Notes under the pieces: generated by a model
The model's database searches: none
Seen by the model: the letters and a program-made list of their open reading frames with translations, nothing else
What the model was told of the DNA's origin: nothing
Assembly (NCBI RefSeq): GCF_016722925.1
Contig: NZ_JAEQNC010000026.1
Span: 1-34,815, forward strand
Direction: 5' to 3'
From: Phytoamicus setariae
GTDB taxonomy: Bacteria > Pseudomonadota > Alphaproteobacteria > Rhizobiales > Rhizobiaceae
Length of the DNA: 34,815 bases
Made by a program: the position numbers and the translations under genes
Part shown: piece by piece, positions 9,305 to 16,097 of the stretch
How positions within the stretch are numbered: position 1 is the stretch's first letter
How the letters are laid out: each line of letters starts with the position of its first letter

Positions 9305-9762
9305 GTAACGCTCCTTACTGAAGAGAAGATAAAGGGGGGTATGAATATCGGCCGTGTCGGGCCAGGTGGCGAAACGTCCGGCGTAAAAGGGGATCTCTTC
9401 CAGGTGGGTATTTCCCGGAGACCGGCGTTGGCCGAGCGGCTGCCGGCGCGCCGCCGCAGACGCCATGGATCTTGCCGGTGTTGGCGATAGCCACGTCCAG
9501 CAGCCGTGCGTCGCTCGTTGCTCGCCTGTAGCCCGCCTTTGACATCCGGTTCCATTCCACGTCTTGAATACACGGGCGATAAACCACGCGAGAATGACAG
9601 TGGAATGACAATATTCATATTATTCATACTATATGGATGTGCCTGCTGTGGCTTGGGAGTGCTGCGCACGTTCCGGCACCGGTCGATATGGCTGCAAGCG
9701 ACAGAATAACTGTCAAACACCGCGGGTAAGAACCGGACGGCATCGCAACAAGGACCACGGAA
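9305..9762. other. Intergenic region between the second RTX gene and the SDR gene
   Basis: This 458-base divergent region must hold promoters for both neighbours. An AT-rich patch at about 9598-9642 is the likeliest core, but no convincing paired -35/-10 boxes were found. Frames crossing it are rich in arginine and proline and are not supported as genes. Confidence 0.4.
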
Positions 9763-10542
9763 ATGAATACAGATCCCCGTAATTACGCCACCTATCCCAG
9801 CCTCGCCGAGCGGAGCATCTTCGTCACGGGAGGCGGCAGTGGAATTGGCGAAAGCCTCGTCCGCCATTTCGCCTTGCAAGGCAGCCGGGTTGCTTTTGTC
9901 GATGTCGCTGAGGAGACCTCGCGGGCGCTTGTCGAGGCGGTCAGATCAGCGGGTGCTGCGCCGCCGCTGTTTATTTCCTGCGATGTGCGCGATGTGGCCG
10001 CGCTGGCATCTGCGATCTCGGACGCCTGCCGGTTAAACGGTCCGGTCGAAGTCCTGTGCAACAATGCCGGCAACGACGATCGCCATAAAACTGAGAATGT
10101 CGACGTGAGCTACTGGGATGACCGCATAGCCGTGAACCTGCGCCACCAGTTCTTTGCCGCCCAGGCCGTGCTTCCATACATGAAGACCGCGGGTGGCGGC
10201 TCCATTATCAATTTCGGCTCGATCACTTGGATGGTCGGTGACGCCGATTGCCCTGCCTATGTCACCGCCAAAGCGGCCATCTACGGCATGACCCGAGCCC
10301 TCGCCAGAGAGTTCGGCCCGCACGATATCCGCGTCAATTGCCTGGTTCCCGGCTGGGTGATGACCGAACGGCAGATGCGGCTCTGGCTGACGCCCGCCAG
10401 CGAGCGCCAGATCGAAGACCGGCAGTGCTTGCGGCAACGCCTGCAACCGTCCGACATTGCCCGCATGGCCCTGTTTCTTGCCGCCGATGACAGCCGCATG
10501 TGCACGAGCCAGCAATTCATTGTCGACGGGGGTTGGGTTTGA
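9763..10542 (+). CDS. SDR-family oxidoreductase, probable sugar dehydrogenase
   Basis: The product has 259 residues, normal for a classical short-chain dehydrogenase. The cofactor motif TGGGSGIG is at 22-29, the NNAG motif at 100-103, and the catalytic set N125, S153, Y166 and K170 (YVTAK) is complete. An acidic residue after the second strand (VDVAE, D47) favours NAD over NADP. The C-terminal part has the usual VNCLVPGWV. It would oxidise a hydroxyl, plausibly of a sugar, using NAD(P). It converges with the phosphatase gene, the two stop codons being 9 bases apart, and lies near a DgoR-like regulator. A sugar 1-dehydrogenase (galactose, arabinose or rhamnose type) is therefore plausible, but the substrate cannot be read from sequence. 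Confidence 0.85.
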   Translation: MNTDPRNYATYPSLAERSIFVTGGGSGIGESLVRHFALQGSRVAFVDVAEETSRALVEAVRSAGAAPPLFISCDVRDVAALASAISDACRLNGPVEVLCNNAGNDDRHKTENVDVSYWDDRIAVNLRHQFFAAQAVLPYMKTAGGGSIINFGSITWMVGDADCPAYVTAKAAIYGMTRALAREFGPHDIRVNCLVPGWVMTERQMRLWLTPASERQIEDRQCLRQRLQPSDIARMALFLAADDSRMCTSQQFIVDGGWV

Positions 10543-10551
10543 ACGGTTCGC

Positions 10552-11376
10552 TCAGGGAGACCCGGCCGCTGCAATCGTTTCCGGCTGGTCCGTCCGGCCA
10601 ATCTCCGTCACGGCCTGCAACGATCCACGCAGCAAAGGTGCGCAGGCCAGAATGGCGTTGCCGCGAAGCAAGCCGTCATCGGCGGTAAAATCGCTTGTCC
10701 ATCCTCCCGCCTCCTGCACAAGCAGCACGCCGGCCAGCACGTCCCAACTGTTGAGGAAAAGTTCGCAGTATCCATCGATGCGGCCGCTGGCGACATGCGC
10801 AAGCCCCATCGCCGCCGAGCCGTTCTGGAGGAAACCGTAGGAGGCGCCGGTCAGCCGCGACAGCAGGGCGAGGTAATCGCCGACCGGCCACTGGGTGGAA
10901 TAGCCTGCATCGATGACCGCCTCGCGCGGCAGGGCGGTCTGGCGCACGGCGATGGGTTCATCGTTGCAATAGGCACCGAAACCGCGGCGTGCCGCAAACA
11001 TCTCACCGGAAACCGGATTGTAGACGACACCGACTTCCGTCCTGCCCGCATGGTGAAAGGCGATCGAGACGGCAAAATGGCCTATTCCACGGGCGAAATT
11101 CTGTGTGCCGTCCAGCGGATCGATCACCCAGACGCTATCCGTCCACTCGCCGCCCGACTCTTCGGTGACAATGCTATCGCAGGGAAAAGCGCGTCTAAGC
11201 TCGTCGGTCAGATAGCGATCGATCCCGAGGTCGGCCTCCGTGACCAGATCATGAAGCCCCTTCTCCTGCACATTCAACGCTGTCGGCTTGCGAAAGAAAA
11301 CGCCTGCAATCTCGCCTGCGCCGCGAGCCAGTTTTTGAGCAAGATCGTATCTTGAGGCGATTTCGTCCTGTGTCAT
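10552..11376 (-). CDS. Inositol monophosphatase family protein
   Basis: The product has 274 residues from ATG 11376, preceded by GGGAG at a spacing of 6; an upstream in-frame start at 11403 lacks such support. The metal and catalytic motifs of the family are intact: TEESGG (E72), IDPLDGTQNF (D86, D89) and SWDVLAG (D212) followed by EAGG. These enzymes are Mg2+-dependent phosphomonoesterases acting on inositol phosphate, histidinol phosphate or similar sugar phosphates. It lies 44 bases downstream of the GntR regulator in the same direction, so the two may be cotranscribed. The context suggests carbohydrate metabolism rather than histidine synthesis. The exact substrate is unknown. Confidence 0.85.
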   Translation of the reverse strand: MTQDEIASRYDLAQKLARGAGEIAGVFFRKPTALNVQEKGLHDLVTEADLGIDRYLTDELRRAFPCDSIVTEESGGEWTDSVWVIDPLDGTQNFARGIGHFAVSIAFHHAGRTEVGVVYNPVSGEMFAARRGFGAYCNDEPIAVRQTALPREAVIDAGYSTQWPVGDYLALLSRLTGASYGFLQNGSAAMGLAHVASGRIDGYCELFLNSWDVLAGVLLVQEAGGWTSDFTADDGLLRGNAILACAPLLRGSLQAVTEIGRTDQPETIAAAGSP

Positions 11377-11420
11377 TGGCAACTCCCGAACCTGTGCTCG
11401 CAAAATAGGATGAAATCGGT

Positions 11421-12176
11421 CTATTCGCGAGGTTTGCTTCGGGCGGCGAGGGAGCGATGGACATCTGCTTCCGCCAGATCCAGCAACTCGATCAGGGCGT
11501 TTCTCGTGCCATCAGGGTCACGGCGCGCAATGCAGTCGCAGACGCGTCGATGCAGCGGCAGGGAGGGGCGCTGGCCATAGGGATTGTCGTCGGACAATCT
11601 GAAACTTATCAACATGGCCGTCTCGGTCAGTGCGGCCAACGATCCGAAGAGTTCGTTACCAGTCATGCGCAAAATCGCTTGATGAAAGGCGAGATCCGCT
11701 TCCGCAAAACGATCGTTGTCGTCGACATAGAGCTCCATTTTTTCGTAAAGCTGTTCCAGCTTGGCGATCTCGGCTTTGTTGGCGCGTTCCGCTGCAAGGC
11801 TACCTGCCATCGGCTCGATCGCACGCCTCAGCTCGAACAGCGAACGCGCGTCGCCCGCATGGGTGGTGGTGCCGTAGCGCCACGCCAGGACATCCGGATC
11901 GAGGAAATTCCAGTCGCTGCGGTCGCGAATGCGCGTGCCGATCTTGGGGCGTGACTCGACCATGCCCTTGCCTGCGAGAACCTTGATGACTTCACGCAAG
12001 ACTGTGCGGCTGACGCCATGAGCGGCACTCCAGTCATCCGCATTCGGCAGTGGATCTCCGGGCGCGAGCTCTCCCCTGACAATGGCTTGTCCCAGCTGGT
12101 CCAGCAGCTTGGCGTGTAGGCTGATTCCTGCGGAGCCTTTTGCACGTGGGTTTTGTAAAAGCATGCCGTTTGCCAC
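11421..12176 (-). CDS. GntR-family (FadR/DgoR-like) transcriptional regulator
   Basis: The product has 251 residues with an N-terminal winged helix-turn-helix (LLDQLGQAIVRGELAPGD, then HGVSRTVLREVIKVLAGKG) and a helical FCD ligand domain from about residue 100. The linker WNFLDPDVLAW resembles DgoR-type regulators of sugar-acid catabolism. FCD proteins usually bind a carboxylate through metal-coordinating histidines. The start is GTG at 12176 with AGAGG close upstream; ATG at 12164 is an alternative. A good sigma-70 promoter and an inverted repeat lie just upstream, consistent with autoregulation. It is likely the repressor of the neighbouring phosphatase and dehydrogenase genes; the ligand is unknown. 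Confidence 0.85.
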   Translation of the reverse strand: MANGMLLQNPRAKGSAGISLHAKLLDQLGQAIVRGELAPGDPLPNADDWSAAHGVSRTVLREVIKVLAGKGMVESRPKIGTRIRDRSDWNFLDPDVLAWRYGTTTHAGDARSLFELRRAIEPMAGSLAAERANKAEIAKLEQLYEKMELYVDDNDRFAEADLAFHQAILRMTGNELFGSLAALTETAMLISFRLSDDNPYGQRPSLPLHRRVCDCIARRDPDGTRNALIELLDLAEADVHRSLAARSKPRE

Positions 12177-12194
12177 TCGCCTCTGGAGCTATTT

Positions 12195-12222
12195 CTTAGT
12201 ATTAATATGATGAATGACTAAG
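12195..12222. promoter_or_regulatory. Candidate GntR operator (inverted repeat)
   Basis: CTTAGT (12195-12200) and ACTAAG (12217-12222) form a perfect inverted repeat with a 16-base spacer. It covers the -10 box and most of the promoter spacer of the GntR gene. The position fits autorepression. The half-sites do not show the usual FadR-family TGGT/ACCA core, so this is a candidate only. Confidence 0.4.
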
Positions 12223-12231
12223 GCTTGTCAA
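12202..12231 (-). promoter_or_regulatory. Sigma-70 promoter of the GntR gene
   Basis: On the minus strand, TTGACA (12231-12226) and TATTAA (12207-12202) are separated by 18 bases. The predicted transcript start is near 12195, about 20 bases before the GTG start. The -35 box is a perfect consensus. Confidence 0.6.
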
Positions 12232-12301
12232 TTGGATGACCTTCGAGACGCGCCGTCGCTTGGTAGGCCCTTGAGAGGGCATGAGCTGCGGGGGGGTGTC
12301 G

Positions 12302-12577
12302 TCACATATCCGCGCCCCTTACGTTAATAGAAGCTGCCAGGCACGCCGCTACAAATGCCTCGCGCGCGGCCTCAGACGAAACCAGGGTAAGAGACGCAGA
12401 TCTGCATAACAATATTGCCCGCTCGTGATGTTCTGAAGGATTATCGGGCCAATCTCGCTCCAAAAAGTCGCATGCGTCACTGGCGCTACTGAAGATCCGC
12501 GCCGCTCCGGAGGGCAGTTCCGCAATCACGGGGATTGCCATCGCGATTCGAGCGGGCGCTACATCGGATTCCCCCAT
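12302..12577 (-). CDS. DUF982 family protein
   Basis: The product has 91 residues from ATG 12577; the frame also allows a GTG start at 12637 (111 residues) and neither start has a good ribosome site. The pattern IPVIAELPSG, then SASDACDFLERDWP, then a central CRSA and REAFVAACLAA, is the DUF982 arrangement common in rhizobia. The function of DUF982 is unknown. A sigma-EcfG-type promoter (12681-12705) points at it, which places it in the stress group. A decayed relative of its C-terminal part lies at about 21733-21865. Confidence 0.7.
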   Translation of the reverse strand: MGESDVAPARIAMAIPVIAELPSGAARIFSSASDACDFLERDWPDNPSEHHERAILLCRSASLTLVSSEAAREAFVAACLAASINVRGADM

Positions 12578-12680
12578 TGCAGAGCTGTATTGCCTGTCGA
12601 AAAAGCGCTTCCAGCGGCAATTCCCACACCGTCCCACCTAGATGTTGATGGCATTCCATAGAGCGGCCTCCTGGGACTGT

Positions 12681-12705
12681 AACCACCCCACGAGCCAAGT
12701 GTTCC
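12681..12705 (-). promoter_or_regulatory. Candidate sigma-EcfG promoter for the DUF982 gene
   Basis: On the minus strand GGAAC (12705-12701), 16 bases, then GGTT (12684-12681). It differs from the CGTT -10 consensus at one base. It is divergent from the DUF892 promoter 25 bases away. Confidence 0.55.
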
Positions 12706-12730
12706 ACTATTTCTAAATCTGGCTGGCGAT

Positions 12731-12755
12731 TGAACCATTCATGCCGCAACGCGTT
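12731..12755 (+). promoter_or_regulatory. Candidate sigma-EcfG promoter for the first DUF892 gene
   Basis: TGAAC (12731-12735), 16 bases, CGTT (12752-12755). The -35 box has one mismatch to GGAAC and the -10 is perfect. The gene starts about 40 bases after the predicted transcript start. Confidence 0.5.
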
Positions 12756-12803
12756 GCTGATTACATCGCAATGGTGCGTAATTCCACATAAAGGACGAAT
12801 GTT

Positions 12804-13304
12804 ATGCAGACGAAGACCCTGGACGACATGTTTCTCGACGGCGTCAAAGACATCTACTACGCCGAGAAAAAGATCCTCAGAACCCTGCCGAAGATGGCGC
12901 GTGCATCGCACGACCCCACACTCCAGGCTGCTTTCGAAAAGCATAAGATGGAGACCGAAGCACAGGTTGAACGACTTGATCAGATCTTTGAGATTTTGAA
13001 CAAGCCTGCGCGCGGCAAGACCTGCCCAGCAATCGACGGCATCCTCGAAGAAGGAGCCGAGATACTTGAAGATTTCAAGGGGTCGCAGGCGCTGGATGCT
13101 GGCTTGCTAGCCGCTGCCCAGGCTGTTGAGCACTATGAAATCGCACGTTACGGCACTTTAAAGGCATGGGCGGTCCAACTGGGCAAAAAGGATGTTGCAG
13201 CATTGCTTAATGCGACATTGCTAGAGGAAACAAAGACCGACGAAGCACTCTCCGGACTTGCAAACAAATCTGTGAATGCAGCAGCAATGCGTGCCGCAGC
13301 CTAG
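12804..13304 (+). CDS. DUF892 ferritin-like stress protein (YciE/YciF type)
   Basis: The product has 166 residues and starts MQTKTLDDMFLDGVKDIYYAE, followed by the family's four-helix ferritin-like pattern. Likely di-metal ligands lie in YYAEKKI, FEKHKMET, AAQAVEHYEIARYG and LLEETKTDE. The family is induced by stress in enterobacteria and rhizobia; the biochemical role is not settled but metal binding is expected. The upstream region carries a sigma-EcfG-like promoter. A paralog lies at 31023-31493 in another arrangement. A perfect hairpin follows the stop codon, so this may be a single-gene transcript with some read-through into the iron permease-like gene. Confidence 0.88.
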   Translation: MQTKTLDDMFLDGVKDIYYAEKKILRTLPKMARASHDPTLQAAFEKHKMETEAQVERLDQIFEILNKPARGKTCPAIDGILEEGAEILEDFKGSQALDAGLLAAAQAVEHYEIARYGTLKAWAVQLGKKDVAALLNATLLEETKTDEALSGLANKSVNAAAMRAAA

Positions 13305-13317
13305 TCCTGACAAACAC

Positions 13318-13342
13318 GGAGAGGCGTAAATCACGCCTCTCC
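13318..13342 (+). terminator. Hairpin after the first DUF892 gene
   Basis: GGAGAGGCG (13318-13326) pairs perfectly with CGCCTCTCC (13334-13342), with a 7-base loop. No strong T-run follows. It may be an attenuating terminator or an mRNA-stabilising end. Confidence 0.6.
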
Positions 13343-13356
13343 TTAGGAGCTTCAAC

Positions 13357-13785
13357 ATGGGCCCACTTTTCACCCGCTTTGCAACTGCTGTTTCAGGCTT
13401 GATCGGGCACCCCGCTACTTTCGTTGCCGCGGCTTTCGCAGTCTGTGTCTGGGGCCTCTCCGGGCCCCTGTTTGACTACGGGGAAACCTGGCAACTGGTG
13501 ATCAATACCAGCACCACGATCGTCACCTTCCTGATGATCTTTATCCTCCAGAACTCTCAGAATCGCGACGGGCGCGCACTTCAGGCAAAGCTTGATGAAC
13601 TCATCCTATCCGGTAGCGCCGAAAACAAATTCATCGGCATTGAAAAACTCGATGAAAAGGAAATCAGTCGACTTAAGGACCACCTCGAAAACCAGTGTGA
13701 TGACCGGGACGATGAGAAATCGATCGGGAACGTCGTCCTTAGAAACGGAACGAAAGAGCAAGATGATGAACAATCTTTCACGTGA
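13357..13785 (+). CDS. Low-affinity iron permease-like membrane protein
   Basis: The product has 142 residues with two hydrophobic segments (about 17-38 and 46-64). The signature FVAAAFAVCVWGLSGPLF, then TWQLVINTSTTIVTFLMIF and QNSQNRD, is typical of the bacterial low-affinity iron permease (Fet4-like) family. The bacterial proteins are short and transport has not generally been shown for them. The C-terminal half is charged and cytosolic (AKLDELI, then EKLDEKEISRLKDHLE). The start has AGGAG at a good spacing. The last codons overlap the next gene, so the two are probably coupled. Its neighbours suggest a role in iron or envelope stress. Confidence 0.8.
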   Translation: MGPLFTRFATAVSGLIGHPATFVAAAFAVCVWGLSGPLFDYGETWQLVINTSTTIVTFLMIFILQNSQNRDGRALQAKLDELILSGSAENKFIGIEKLDEKEISRLKDHLENQCDDRDDEKSIGNVVLRNGTKEQDDEQSFT

Positions 13786-14176
13786 CGAAATTCAGAACCA
13801 AGGGTCCGACGCAGATTCACCTGCCCGCAGAAGTGGTGGCACTGCAAATGATCCTCATGGTGGCTACGAACGGATTCAAACGAAGGACACTCAACATCCA
13901 GATCGAACCAAAGAGTCGCTGACCGATGCAGCACACGCGAACGTTCCCAAGCTTCCCGATGACGTGGCGCCTGAGACATTTCACATTACCCGAGATCAGC
14001 CTGGATTTGGGCCAACCGAATTCGACAAGCCGACGTTACAAGAGGGTAATCCAGAACTCGGGCCGGATCCCGCAAATCTCCCGTCAACCGGACCGTCGCC
14101 GGCAAATACCGCCCCCACACGCGAAGGTATGTATGAGACTGGCATCAGAAAAGACGATGACATGTCCAAGAAGTAG
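13763..14176 (+). CDS. Hypothetical hydrophilic protein
   Basis: The product has 137 residues from ATG 13763, with a second ATG at 13766. It is very hydrophilic, proline/aspartate-rich and likely disordered, with segments such as DDVAPETFHITRDQPGFGP and a tail GMYETGIRKDDDMSKK. There is no signal peptide or membrane segment. It overlaps the end of the iron permease-like gene by 23 bases, pointing to translational coupling. I do not recognise a family. The composition resembles small stress-induced disordered proteins, but that is only an impression. Confidence 0.65.
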   Translation: MMNNLSRDEIQNQGSDADSPARRSGGTANDPHGGYERIQTKDTQHPDRTKESLTDAAHANVPKLPDDVAPETFHITRDQPGFGPTEFDKPTLQEGNPELGPDPANLPSTGPSPANTAPTREGMYETGIRKDDDMSKK

Positions 14177-14192
14177 CTAATCCACCTTCGAC

Positions 14193-14217
14193 GGAACAGA
14201 CCGCCGCGGCTGACGTT
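14193..14217 (+). promoter_or_regulatory. Sigma-EcfG promoter for the PepSY-GSP pair
   Basis: GGAAC (14193-14197), 16 bases, CGTT (14214-14217): an exact consensus match. The gene starts about 37 bases after the predicted transcript start near 14224. Confidence 0.75.
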
Positions 14218-14260
14218 TAACCTTCAGAGGCCCCTCAGGTCACAATCAGAGGATAAAGAA

Positions 14261-14569
14261 ATGAAAATGCTTATTTTGGCTACCGCTCTGTTCGCGGTGG
14301 CAACGCTCCCTGCTGCCGCCCAGTCAGCCAATGAAAGCGGCGAAACACCCGCAATCGCTACGCCCGATTCCACCAACCCCACTGCCCCTATCGCCGGCGA
14401 AAACAGTTTCACCGAAGATCAGGCCAAGAAGCGCATCACCGATGCTGGTTACGCCGAAGTGAGCACCCTAGTGCTTGACGGCAAGGGCGTCTGGCGCGGC
14501 ACGGCGATGAAAGGCGGGCAATCCGTAAAGGTAGGTCTCGATTATCAAGGAAACATCGTTTCCGACTAA
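14261..14569 (+). CDS. Small periplasmic PepSY-type protein
   Basis: The product has 102 residues. A clear signal peptide (MKMLILATALFAVATLPAAA, cleavage near residue 20-21) is followed by a disordered linker and a PepSY-like domain: SFTEDQAKKRITDAGYAEVS, then GVWRGTAMKGG and VGLDYQGNIV. These short proteins are probably periplasmic regulators or binding proteins; the function is unknown. An exact sigma-EcfG promoter lies upstream and the GSP-like gene begins 27 bases downstream. The paralog at 30052-30357 keeps the same neighbour and the same order. Confidence 0.8.
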   Translation: MKMLILATALFAVATLPAAAQSANESGETPAIATPDSTNPTAPIAGENSFTEDQAKKRITDAGYAEVSTLVLDGKGVWRGTAMKGGQSVKVGLDYQGNIVSD

Positions 14570-14596
14570 CGAAATACACATCTAGGAGTTATCACC

Positions 14597-15193
14597 ATGA
14601 AAACTGTCACTGGACTTTTTGACTACTATGACGACGCGCGACGTGCGGCCTCCAAACTCGAAGGCATTGGCATCCCCAAGGATAATATCAGCGTACTTGC
14701 AAACAACGCCGACGGAACCTTTGATGCGGACTCGAATGCGGCGGAAGGCGCCGGAACCGGAGCCGGATTAGGAGCCGTAGCCGGCGGCGCCGGTGGATTG
14801 CTGGCTGGTCTTGGCCTACTTGCGATACCCGGCATTGGACCGGTTGTAGCCGCTGGTTGGCTTGCAGCAACGGCCGCCGGGGCTGCAGCTGGCGCAGTAG
14901 TCGGCGGCGCGACGGGCGGCATAATTGGAGCCATGACGTCGGCTGGGGTTCCTGAGCGAGATGCTCATTTGTATGCGGAAGGGATGAGACGCGGCGGCAC
15001 CTTGGTGACTGCCCGAGTAGTGGATGATCGTTTCCCCGAAGCTCAGGCCATCCTGCGGGATTCAAACTGGGTGGACACCGACGAGCGCCGTCGTTCTTAT
15101 GAAGCGGAAGGTTGGCAGGAATTTAACCCGTCGCTTGATGCCCTCACCGCCGACCAGATCCGCCGTGAACGGGAGCGACTTTCCCGGCTCTAA
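14597..15193 (+). CDS. YflT/GSP17M-like general stress protein with glycine zipper
   Basis: The product has 198 residues. The N-terminal MKTVTGLFDYYDDARRAASKL and NISVLANNADG form the YflT/general stress protein 17M-type fold. The centre (about 52-115) is a long Gly/Ala glycine-zipper-like hydrophobic stretch (LLAGLGLLAIPGIGPVVAAG) that probably sits in a membrane. The C-terminal part has GTLVTARVVDDRFPEAQAIL and a charged tail. AGGAG precedes the start. It follows the PepSY gene and shares its sigma-EcfG promoter. The paralog at 30384-30986 is closely similar along its whole length. The molecular role is unknown. Confidence 0.82.
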   Translation: MKTVTGLFDYYDDARRAASKLEGIGIPKDNISVLANNADGTFDADSNAAEGAGTGAGLGAVAGGAGGLLAGLGLLAIPGIGPVVAAGWLAATAAGAAAGAVVGGATGGIIGAMTSAGVPERDAHLYAEGMRRGGTLVTARVVDDRFPEAQAILRDSNWVDTDERRRSYEAEGWQEFNPSLDALTADQIRRERERLSRL

Positions 15194-15352
15194 CACGCAA
15201 CGCAACACCGGAGCACGGCGAACGCGACGGGCTCCGATAGGGTCCGCGTCGGTAAGAATTGCGCACTGAGCCGGCCCGGCCAATATGTGTTCCGGTCCGC
15301 TCTCGAAGTGAAAAAACGGGCCGAGACATGCGCCAAACTTAAGGAGACCAAC

Positions 15353-15616
15353 ATGGCCAGCACGATTGATCTGTCCCAGCTCTCAGAAGAAGAGCTGGTC
15401 GCTCTCATATATGAGGCGACTAGGCTAAAAAACAGTAGGCACGATAGAAATCACTCTGAAGTACTAACCGCTGCCGATGGCTCGAAAAGCCAGGTTGGTG
15501 CGGCCGCGGAACATGGGGTTATCCCCACCCCAACGCCGCAAGAGGTCAAGGACGTAGGCCCCGAGCACGGTGTCCCGAAGGAAGGCGTCCAAGCCACAAC
15601 AAATGGCAGGCCTTGA
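15353..15616 (+). CDS. Small hypothetical protein
   Basis: The product has 87 residues from ATG 15353, chosen because AAGGAG lies 7 bases upstream; a longer frame from 15287 has no such signal. The N-terminal half has a helical segment DLSQLSEEELVALIYEATRLK and the rest is hydrophilic and Pro/Gly-rich. There is no membrane segment. No family is recognised, and no sigma-EcfG box was found directly upstream. A GC-rich inverted repeat (CGGAGC/GCTCCG) between about 15209 and 15236 separates it from the GSP-like gene. Confidence 0.6.
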   Translation: MASTIDLSQLSEEELVALIYEATRLKNSRHDRNHSEVLTAADGSKSQVGAAAEHGVIPTPTPQEVKDVGPEHGVPKEGVQATTNGRP

Positions 15617-15935
15617 GACATGCACCAGCCTGCTCGCGAGATGTGCGATTCAAGCACTCGTGGGCCTTCCATGCAATGCGCCACGATGTTGTGTGCTTCT
15701 GCACTGTACTTCACGTGCAGAATTGAATTAGCCTGAGTATGGACATCGTGAAAAGCACTATGCCAAGCGGATAAGAATAGTGCTGCAGCAATGCCCTCGG
15801 CCCGAATCGGCCCCGGAACGTTGTTTGCTTCCAGGCCCGGAGATTGATCTTTCGGATCCCGCCGTCCCGGCAAGGAACAGGCAAGCTGTCAGCACAACAT
15901 AAGCGGACACTTACAGGAATTCACTTTCCCAGCTT
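15617..15935. other. Intergenic stretch without a convincing gene
   Basis: A minus-strand frame (about 15873 to 15451) contains a protein-like piece, AAALFLSAWHSAFHDVHTQA, but it runs through the 15353-15616 gene and has no start signal. It may be a remnant. GGAAC occurs at about 15822 and 15873 but without a -10 box at the right distance. Confidence 0.4.
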
Positions 15936-16088
15936 TCAAAAAGAGCGGAGGGCAATGGGGCGCTCATTAGATACTCGCGCAGGCCCATTCTTTGCAAGGC
16001 CACAGATGGCCATGCCGACCGTAACTGCTGTTGCAAGCAGCAGCACGATCGTAAGAGAACGTTCCTCGCAAAACGAAACCTCGGTCAC
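15936..16088 (-). CDS. Possible small membrane protein downstream of katE
   Basis: A 50-residue frame with a GTG start at 16088, 9 bases after the katE stop codon and on the same strand. It has one clear transmembrane segment (LTIVLLLATAVTVGMAICGL, about 12-31) and a short charged tail. No ribosome binding site is visible, so it would depend on coupling to katE. The hydrophobic pattern supports a real gene, but conservation cannot be judged here. Confidence 0.35.
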   Translation of the reverse strand: MTEVSFCEERSLTIVLLLATAVTVGMAICGLAKNGPARVSNERPIALRSF

Positions 16089-16097
16089 GCTATCAAA

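Noticed and set aside
8627-9490. 287-codon plus-strand frame opposite the second RTX gene
   Set aside because: It mirrors the RTX coding strand. The minus strand has the real domain motifs and a good ribosome site.
10033-10515. 160-codon minus-strand frame inside the SDR gene
   Set aside because: The plus strand carries the complete SDR catalytic motifs; this frame is a shadow.
15451-15873. 140-codon minus-strand frame
   Set aside because: It runs through the better-supported 15353-15616 gene and has no ribosome site; only a short part looks protein-like, so it is noted as a possible remnant.
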